Source of the DNA: Salisapilia sapeloensis
Lineage: Eukaryota > Oomycota > Peronosporomycetes > Peronosporales > Salisapiliaceae
Length of the DNA stretch: 36,385 nucleotides
Direction: 5' to 3'
NCBI GenBank assembly: GCA_023334545.1
Contig: JAADVB010000199.1
Location: 1-36,385 of the forward strand
The position numbers and the translations under genes were made by a program. Positions 29,440-36,385 of the stretch are shown here, piece by piece. The notes beneath the pieces are model-generated. The model had not been told where the DNA came from. It ran no database searches and saw only the letters and a program-made list of their open reading frames with translations. The first letter of the stretch is position 1. Each line of letters starts with the position of its first letter.

Positions 29440-29724
29440 ATGTCGAGTGGGTTGACGACCGGCGATGGCCACAGTCGAGGTCAAGGTCGGGAAGGTGGTC
29501 AGCGCTCTTCTTCGCGGTCCAACTTTCCGCGCATCTTGCTATCTTCTAGCGAAAAGTACGTCCAGTTGATGTCGTTTCAACACCAGAGGTGATCACTATC
29601 CAGTCAAACGCCTACTCAGGTGGTCGAAGACGAGCCGCGCTCGAGCGTGTGCAATCCCAGATACCCATCACGTATGCAGAGGGCAAAGTCGATCTGGGTG
29701 TATCAACCTACCGGGGTTTGTTGA
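29440..29724 (+). CDS. Doubtful small two-exon gene, about 78 aa
   Basis: An ATG at 29440 opens a Gly/Ser/Arg-rich exon (MSSGLTTGDGHSRGQGREGG) ending at a perfect GTACGT donor (29556). Splicing to TATCCAG (29603) gives a frame reading NQTPTQVVEDEPRS and ending TGVC at 29724. Splicing instead to CGAAG a little downstream would keep a different frame (QIPITYAEGKVDLGVSTYRG) that also looks protein-like. I cannot choose between them, and no family was recognised. The strong donor and the position in a 640-bp gap are the only support. Confidence 0.3.
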
Positions 29725-29983
29725 TCCACGATGTTGCTAGCTGCCGGTACGAGATGCGCTGCCACTGGCGTAATCGAGCTGCTATGCATTTCAACAGATC
29801 GAGCTAGGTACCCGTCGCAGACGAGGCGACTAAAAACAGCGGACCATGGATCCCACGAGTCCTGACGTGCGTCAGCGAGCATCTCCCTTTTCTTCCTGTC
29901 CCGACTGAAACAGCTCGACCTCTTTTTTCGTGAAAGAAGTCCCATTTGTGGTTTTGCACTCCTCCGCTCATACATCCTTCCTC

Positions 29984-30772
29984 ATGTCGCCCGATCCATC
30001 CTCGAAAGACCTCGCGCCCTTCTTGAAAAAGCTCCGACGCATGCTTAATGAAGTACCGACCAACGTCCTCTGCTGGACTCGAGACGGACGAGCGTTTGAA
30101 ATACACGACATGGAGGCCATGACTCGAGATGTCCTGCCAGTCTACTTTAAGCACAACAAGTACTCGTCCTTCCAGCGGCAGCTCAACTACTTCAACTTCC
30201 GCAAGTGGACCAAGTCCAAGGCCGTCGTCTGCACCTTTTCCAACGACTACTTTACTCGCGATCGACCGGATCTGGATATCCACATCAACCGAAAAAAGTC
30301 TCAAAGCGCCATCGTATCCAAGGGCAGTCGCCGTCAGAGCATCAGCCAGCAGACACCTCGCTTTCGACAGCCGGTCTCGTCCATGCCGTTCACGGGTCTC
30401 CATACCCGCATGAACGCTGGATTCATGCCCGGGCGAACGATACCGTCCGGGTATGCGCCTTGGAAAATGAATGAAATGTCCAACAGCGGAAACATGTACA
30501 TGGAGCAGGCTTCGTTCGGCACATTCACTCCACCAAACGTACAGGAGCCTGAAGGCATGATGAAAGCGTTGGAGATGCCTGTTCCGCACGCCATGCCAGA
30601 GAACGACCAAGCTATCTGGATGATGGACGGATTTTTCGCTGGTAGCACCAACCACGATCTTCCCAAGACCGAAGATGACTTTTCGGGTCCATCGATCACC
30701 AAGACATACCTACCATTTCCTAGGTCCACCGCATACAGCTCCCCACGGAAGGAGTTTGATGTGAGCTACTGA
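29984..30772 (+). CDS. Heat-shock-factor-type transcription factor, 262 aa
   Basis: HSF proteins bind nGAAn repeats through a winged-helix domain. Residues ~10-105 form it: LAPFLKKLRRMLNEVPTNVL, CWTRDGRAFEIHDMEAMT, LPVYFKHNKYSSFQRQLNYF, then NFRKW. The recognition helix reads SSFQRQLNYFNFRKW, where animals and fungi have SFVRQLNMYGFHKV. This divergent form is common in stramenopiles. No leucine-zipper HR-A/B region is visible after the DNA-binding domain. The rest is Met/Pro-rich and probably disordered, so the protein may bind as a monomer or use another partner. An in-frame ATG at 29930 adds 18 residues and is less likely. A polyadenylation signal follows at 30799. Confidence 0.8.
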   Translation: MSPDPSSKDLAPFLKKLRRMLNEVPTNVLCWTRDGRAFEIHDMEAMTRDVLPVYFKHNKYSSFQRQLNYFNFRKWTKSKAVVCTFSNDYFTRDRPDLDIHINRKKSQSAIVSKGSRRQSISQQTPRFRQPVSSMPFTGLHTRMNAGFMPGRTIPSGYAPWKMNEMSNSGNMYMEQASFGTFTPPNVQEPEGMMKALEMPVPHAMPENDQAIWMMDGFFAGSTNHDLPKTEDDFSGPSITKTYLPFPRSTAYSSPRKEFDVSY

Positions 30773-33318
30773 ATGTATGAATTCCTTTAAAATAACAGAA
30801 TAAATGTTGGAAGTCGTGTCACGATGAAAGAGTTGCGTGTTTACTCGTATGGGGATTGCGGTACTCGACTATCCGACGCCATGTGACTATCTAAATGACA
30901 GCGTCGCTGGATGCATTCGATAGGAGCACTAAGAGGTTTTTCGAAGCTTGAAACTTATTTAGCGCGTGTGATGATACCAGAATATCAAATCCCATGCATG
31001 GAAGACCCGGTGGTTCGACTAACGTCACTAGCACTGCCCATGGAGCTCCGTTTAGCCGCCTGGAAGCGATCCCAGGTTCTTGCGTCAATGTACGCTCTAT
31101 GACACCAGTCATCACTCATCACATCGTAGAGAAATTTAGCAAACGCAAGTATAATCTTGTAACGAAAGACGAACCGCCCACTAACCTAATCCAAACGGAC
31201 AGCAATTCCTTCCATCGCTTCAAGTCCGTGCGTCGATAAATCGTTCCGTGGAGCACGACTAAAAAAATCTCGCTCTGCTTCTATGAGTGAGCAAAAGAGA
31301 AGCTATCTCAGAATTAATTAATCATTCCTGTCTGAATACATGTATCTGACAGCTCAGGATTCTAAAATTTCCTCTAGTCAGCATCGGGTACCCGTTTCAC
31401 AAGCGTAAAAAGCATTTATGTACCCAGTTCACGGACGTCAGTATCTTCTGCACCATCATCCAGTGGCACTGATAGGAAACACATGGTACTGAACAGGGTG
31501 TCTTTTATCGCTCGGGTCTATTCTAGTCAGTACGACTCCACATTTTATTTATAGCATGAGCGAAAGCATCGGATAATCAAGGTACAAAGCTCACTGCTAA
31601 CTACCCATTCTATATTTTTACTGCGTCACCAGTAGTACCAACCGTACCCAACGAGGTCGTATTCTTCTCATGTCCAGCGCGATCTTAGATGCATCTCTTG
31701 AATATTCACACTCAACCTATCTTGCACTTTTCTGTTGCATTCTTTAGTCACTCCATTGGGTTTCTAATCAATTCTTGCAACCAAAGGCGCCTTGATAAGC
31801 GCAGCACTAAAAAAATTGGATAGCACACACATCCGTGATTAGCTCGGGTTACATGTTATGAGTAATGAACAATGTCCAGAGGTTTGGTCAGCTGAGTGTA
31901 GCAGGTACAACCTCGGAGGTCAGGCGTACGCAAGTAGATTCTGATGAGGTTACCGACTATACTGATTTTGACGAGAAGACACAAGTGAGCCACCAGGCAA
32001 CCACCATTCCTCGGCTAGATGAATTATATGCAATCGCAGTTCGATATTTATGCGTTAATTCCAAATGGAAGGGTCGATAAAGACATCGAACAGGTCCGTT
32101 TCATAGTCATGCCGATTGCACTCGATATTAAGCGTGTTGGATAGTTACATCGAATCTCCCGGCGCATCCATATCTGATTATAACCCACTGGAAGTTGCTT
32201 AGGGCGAGTCAAGAAGCACGGCGATGTGCCATTGAGTTACTGCAAGACCACAACCAATCTATCACTGTACAAAACTATGCTTTAAAGCTTGGCTTCGGCA
32301 GAGATCACAGTAACCTGTGTTGCGTGCATACCGTAGATGATATAGTCTGTCGTTTGGGTCAGGAACCGATACGAAAGCTTCTTCTCCCTATTATTAAGAT
32401 CTGGCACGAATCCTATCAAAACTATTGACTCAGTCTATCGTCAGGACTGATCACAACGGAAGAGACCGTACATTGAACTTTTTGCATTAAGCTGGCAAGT
32501 TCATCCGACCACAAGCACCTTTCAAATGCCAAGTTATTGGTGAGCTTCCAGGCGGCAATGCTCACGTGCTTGTCCCTCCTCTGACGTAAGTTTTCTTCCG
32601 GAGGATCCATAGACTTGCATTCCTTCTCCCTTGCTTTCCCACCGTCACATCGCCGTCCTTATGCATACAACCTTCACGTATGCAATTTGGCTATAGGTGA
32701 AGTGATGACCCAGGTCGACCACAACTTCAATAGCCAAGAAATAAGGTTACCATCCATTTTTGTATCCGCATCCACTATCAACACGAATGCACGGATCTTT
32801 AAAAAAGCGTTTATGAGGGAAGTGACTCTTACACTCAATGAGTTTGCTGCACTAGTTGACATTGTGGCGATCACAATCCTCTATTTTGCCAAGACTCTTC
32901 CTGAAGCCGAGAACACAACATGAATCACATAAAAAAATTTAAATAACCTCTTCTGCTCTTGGCATCATCTATCATTCATCGACGCAAGGATGTGCTATTT
33001 GCTAGATGCTTTGCGTGATGGTAGCCGATATAGCCGGAGGTCATAGACCCCGCCACCTCGTAACTTCGGAAGGAAGCAGAGAGCGTGATGGGCCACTCTT
33101 GCGTATGAGTCTAGCTACAGCCACACACCAGAGCGTACACTCTGCTACTTATTCATCCTATTCAGCTACAATCTTAAGTGGACGCAATATCTTCCTCTAG
33201 ACAATATCAGTACTGCCTCCTTCGTCGTTGACTAACACCTACGCTCAGACATATATTTAAGCAAAACAAGAAACTATCTAACTATACTAGACTCTGTATT
33301 GACTCGCTCCGCCCTGCT
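30773..33318. other. 2.5-kb gene-poor region with fragmentary open frames
   Basis: No complete gene is supported. The most protein-like frames are 31865-32080 (+, 71 codons, acidic), 32195-32428 (+, 77 codons, starting at a non-ATG and reading RRCAIELLQDHNQSITVQNY) and 32615-32923 (+, 102 codons, containing KKAFMREVTLTLNEFAALVD). They are in one orientation and separated by stops without obvious splice signals, as expected of an old broken gene or mobile element. No transposase catalytic motif, reverse-transcriptase motif, signal peptide or RxLR motif was recognised, so their origin is open. Confidence 0.35.
30799..30804 (+). terminator. AATAAA polyadenylation-type signal for the HSF gene
   Basis: AATAAA lies 27 bp after the HSF stop codon, preceded by an A/T-rich run. 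It suits a short 3' untranslated region. Confidence 0.4.
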
Positions 33319-35539
33319 CTACCTCTTGTCGCCAAAGACACTCCAATCGCCGCTGCTGCCTCTCCTCTTCAACCGCTCTTTCTTCCGGTCATCACTCGGT
33401 TCAAACATCTCGACCAGGTTGCACGAACCGACAAACTCTTCAAATGCCTGTGGCAAGTGGACGCTCGGGTTCTTCCCGTACTGCGCCACGAGAGCCTGCC
33501 GGACATTCTCCGACCTCGCCCACGTCGGAATCTTCTTCTTCCGCCGCCTCTCCCTGTTCGCACTACTGTCGCTGTCGCTGTCTCCCTTCTCGGACATGTC
33601 GTAGCTCTCCTCTTCCTTCGACACGACAGTCGGTGCCGTCGGAAGTGCACTCGCCGTCTCTTCCGGAGGAGGCAGGACATTCGGGGGGTATCTGTAGGTC
33701 GAGCTAGTCTTCCGAATCGCCTCCTTTCTCTTCTCCGCCTTCTTCTGCGCCACCTGTGCTCTGACAGACTCCAGTCGCTGCTTGCGCATGGCCGCCAGCT
33801 GCTCCTCCCTCCGGGTAGCTTCCTGTCGTCTCTTCTCCTGCTCCGCCTCCTTCTTCTTCTCCACCGCCTGCTTCTCCTCTAGCTTCCGCAGCATAGCCTC
33901 CCGTCGCTCCATACGCTCCTTTTGCTTCTGCTCTTCCCTCAGCCGACTCTTCTCCGCAGCCTTCAGAGCGTTCACCTTCGGCACGTTTCTCTCCTTCGGC
34001 TTCGGCTCCTTGGACATCGGCAAGGGTTCATTCGCCTGCTGCTCTGCCCACCACAGCACATAGGCTTTCTGAGCCTCCTTCTCCGACTCGTCCTTGAGTG
34101 GAGCTCGACTACTGTCCTTGTCTTCAGGTACGTATGACGTAGCAGGTCGTTCCTTGACTTCCTGTGGCTTATGCTTCCCTGGATCCGTTTTCGCCTCCCT
34201 CTTCTGACTCGCGACGCTCCTGTGCATAGGTAGAGACACAGACTTTGTCCATGTCTCCTTCTCCCGTCGACTCGCCAGTCGTTCATGAATAGCTCGAACG
34301 TTCTCCTCGAGCTCCCGACGTCTCTCGTCCCGATCGCTCTGGATCTTGGACGACTTTGTCTGAGCATTGGAGTCGCTCTTGCTTCCATCCTCCACAACGC
34401 CACTGGAAGACGTCGTCTGAGCGTCTTTCGCAGACGCTTCGATGCTTTTGGTTGCTGCAATGGCTGCTTGTCTCGCTCTCGTGCGTCGAGGACGAGGTTT
34501 GTCGTCCTGAGGCTTGGTGCTGTTGTCAGGTACAACGTCCTGCTGCAGACGCTGTCGCTTCGCTGCTTGCTCGAACTTTTGAGATAGATTTAGCGTCGTA
34601 ATGGGAGATGAGGCGGATACGTCTTCCTCCTGCATTGTTTCACTCTCTTCTCGTTGTCGCTTCGACGGTGGAGATACCTTGTCATCTTCCTTGATGATCT
34701 CTAGAGGAGTTTCAGGGCAATACGACAAACGATGCGGTACTTCAGACGCATCCGACTCTGGTTCTGGCTCCGATGCATTCGCCTCTCCTTCGAGTGCGAT
34801 GCTCAGTCGATCCACTAGTTCTGACTTGCGACCTGTCACACGCAGACCTCGCTTCTTCAGTTCTGCTTTGAGATCGACGACGCGGCGTTGAAGAAGGTAC
34901 TCAAAACCGGACGAAGGAGGCTGCTGCACCTGTTTCTCTACTGGCTTTACAGGTTCCTTTGCAGGTTTTTCCTTCGGCTGTGAGCTCTGTTTCTCTACTT
35001 CCTTAGCAGGTGCTTCCGTCGGCTGTGGACTCTGCTTTTCTGCTTCCTTGGCATGGTCCTTTGTAGACTCTTTCCTTGGTTCTAAGACCTGTTTCTCTGT
35101 TTCCTTGGCAGGTTTTTTCGTAGTTTTTTCACTTGTTTGTGAAATTTGTTTCTCTACTTCTTCCTCAGGTCTCTCTGTAGAGTCATTGGCGGGATGTGGA
35201 TCTTCATAAATCGGCTCAACGACTGTCTCGATGGCTACTTCCTCCAATGGTTTGTCACCAACAAAATTGTAATCACTAGTGTAAATAGATTAGCTTAGTA
35301 GGTGTAGTTTGACATTGGTATATCGTTTGGAGAACAGAAGATGTGTACTTGCTATCAAAGCCAGTGGGGGACAGCTGAAGAGGGTCTGGCTGGAAAGGGA
35401 GCTCGAATGTGGTGCAGACACGCTGTAATTCATTCTGCAACCAGTCGAGGTGGTGCTGTCGTTGAGTCTCCTGCTGAGTTAGCGCATCAGACGTGAGCTG
35501 CTGAATGCGTCCCTGCAATCTGAAGACAGTTCCTTCCAT
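33319..35539 (-). CDS. INCENP: INCENP-like chromosomal passenger complex protein with SAP domain, 715 aa
   Basis: INCENP scaffolds Aurora-B kinase with Survivin and Borealin. Exons 35539-35349 and 35275-33319 join across a 73-nt phase-2 intron. The C-terminal 73 residues fit the Aurora-binding IN-box: KKKIPTWARSENVRQALVAQ, then NLVEMF, ending RRGSSGDWSVF. Human INCENP has IPSWARG and a TSS-x-x-W at the matching places, so SSGDW is probably the Aurora-phosphorylated switch. Residues ~20-45 (HHLDWLQNELQRVCTTFELP) resemble the Survivin/Borealin-binding helix. Residues ~95-185 repeat EKQ-x-x-x-P units, ~188-225 are a SAP DNA-binding domain (DLKAELKKRGLRVTGRKSEL) and ~503-590 are a long charged helix (single-alpha-helix type). 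The start is the first ATG in exon 1; an upstream non-ATG extension is open to 35572. Confidence 0.75.
34792..34905 (-). other. SAP domain of the INCENP-like protein
   Basis: The encoded segment YLLQRRVVDLKAELKKRGL followed by RVTGRKSELVDRLSIAL has the two-helix SAP pattern: L-x-x-x-L-K-x-x-G-L-x-x-x-G-x-K-x-x-L-x-x-R-L. SAP domains bind AT-rich DNA. I do not recall SAP as part of animal or yeast INCENP, so it could provide direct chromatin targeting here. Confidence 0.75.
34918..35160 (-). repeat. Degenerate coding repeats (EKQ-x-QP type)
   Basis: About four to five imperfect units of ~20 codons occur before the SAP domain, each carrying a Lys-Pro-Ala-Lys-Glu and Glu-Lys-Gln motif (for example KKPAKETEKQ and APAKEVEKQSSQPKEKPAKE). 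Such tracts expand by replication slippage and encode disordered linkers. Copy number may vary among strains. Confidence 0.5.
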
Positions 35540-36385
35540 GATGCTCCGGACAAGTCCGCTCTCTTTGGTCACCAGCTAGTGAATAAAGTATGGCAAGATA
35601 GAGATACGAGTACTCTATACTATTTCCTACAAAATGCAGCTTGTAGGTGCAGGAGGAACGAGGTAGGTGACGATAGACAGAGGCCGATAAGCTCACACGG
35701 AAGCCAATTTGGGCGGGAGTTGGTTTTGAATTTGTGTCTTAGAAAATAGATATGCTTTAGTATAGAATATTTACTATCCAAAATAATGCTATCTATGTGA
35801 AATGGGACCTTCAGAAGAAAAAGAATTATCTCTTTTCTTTCTGGAAAACAATACAATTCCAAAGCTTGAGCTTGCAAGAAAGAAGTTAAATGTACTCGTT
35901 TCTAAGCATATTGCAGCTTTTTCACTTTCTGTGAATACAGAGTTAATAGAGTCTTATCCAGCATTTACGAGTAGAAGTATGTCAGAGTGAGATCAAAAGA
36001 AGAAGAACGTTCGTATTGCTTGCCAGCCCGAACGACAGACCACTTTATCTACGCTCCTACAATTAGCACAAGTTTCCTAACTCTTTGACGGAGTAGCACC
36101 GTTCATGTCATCGTCTTTGAAATTGTAATATTTGCTTTCACGCTGCAATGTCAAAGCCCCGTCCGAAAATAGTACTCGGTCGCACGCTACATCTCTTGAA
36201 TAGTCATGTTCAAGACTTCACTCAGCATCAACATGCCAACACAATCCAATTCCCTCGTTCCGACGACTTTGTAGCTCCATCCATCCATCTCTATGACGAT
36301 CCCAGTTGATGCTTTCGGCAGACTTCAAGGGTATATCGTGGTAGCCTCGAGGTCTAGATAGTGTGTTTCATCGCTATCGAATGAG
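35540..36385. other. Right flank with only doubtful short open frames
   Basis: Two ATG-started plus-strand frames are visible: 35802-35990 (62 codons, AT-rich, reading MGPSEEKELSLFFLENNTIP and onward) and 36148-36309 (53 codons plus stop, reading MSKPRPKIVLGRTLHLLNSH). The latter looks protein-like and might be a first exon of a gene that continues beyond the window, but I can find no convincing donor. The promoter of the INCENP-like gene should lie at the left of this stretch. Confidence 0.35.

Noticed and set aside
29804..30655. 283-codon open frame antisense to the HSF gene
   Set aside because: The sense frame encodes an HSF DNA-binding domain; the antisense frame has no recognisable feature.
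33369..34535. Several 60-190-codon frames over the INCENP-like gene
   Set aside because: They are Arg/Leu/Ser-rich shadows of a Lys/Glu-rich coiled-coil gene.
1..36385. tRNA, rRNA, CRISPR arrays, intact transposons or integrated virus
   Set aside because: I looked for cloverleaf ends, regular spaced repeats, DDE or reverse-transcriptase motifs and long terminal repeats by eye and saw none. A covariance-model and repeat search would be decisive.

Overview
The window looks like nuclear DNA of an oomycete (water mould or downy mildew group). The reasons are gene-dense DNA with very short GT-AG introns (about 45-77 nt), several nearly touching convergent gene pairs, and protein types typical of that group. 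These include a START-like plus FYVE-like zinc-finger protein, a bZIP-like plus START-like protein, a FYVE-RING protein, a divergent heat-shock factor and a long ankyrin protein. No organelle, bacterial, phage or CRISPR content was seen. I assign the group from protein character alone and do not name a species.

Layout. Positions 1-1357 are AT-rich and gene-free, with a small repeat/hairpin. A bZIP-like/START-like gene (1358-2576) and phosphoacetylglucosamine mutase (2919-4770) follow on +. Next come a START/FYVE-like gene on - (4874-7933), a divergent Ost3/Ost6-type oligosaccharyltransferase subunit on + (8166-9122) and a 1521-residue PH plus ankyrin protein on - (9145-13771). Ribosomal protein eS1/RPS3A (14038-14948) and an FHA protein (15139-15981) are on +, with a BART-domain protein (16001-16462) convergent to the FHA gene. 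After a 1.2 kb gap lie an LRR protein (17664-19709, +), a small secreted protein ending QEEL (20044-20418, -), a TOG plus CAP-Gly microtubule protein (20547-22023, -), a small basic protein (22208-22501, +) and a COA3-like membrane microprotein (22597-22832, -). After another 1.2 kb gap, the minus strand carries a sphingomyelin/inositolphosphorylceramide synthase-like enzyme (24030-25127), a FYVE-RING protein (25555-26628), a TIPIN/Swi3 fork-protection protein (26745-27440) and a small mitochondrial protein (27594-28025). The plus strand then carries a Mis12-like kinetochore protein (28171-29346), a doubtful small gene (29440-29724) and an HSF (29984-30772). A 2.5 kb gene-poor stretch precedes an INCENP-like gene (33319-35539, -). 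The right end has only doubtful short ORFs.

Functional themes. The right half holds five genes for chromosomes or microtubules: TOG/CAP-Gly, TIPIN, Mis12, INCENP and, loosely, the BART protein. N-glycan supply (PGM3 makes GlcNAc-1-P for UDP-GlcNAc) and N-glycan transfer (Ost3/6) both occur in the left quarter. RPS3A sits directly upstream of an FHL1/FOXK-type FHA protein. Eukaryotic neighbours need not be co-regulated, so these groupings are only suggestive.

Multi-exon models were built by hand from splice-site sequence and reading-frame continuity. Each is given as its full span, with exon limits in the evidence.
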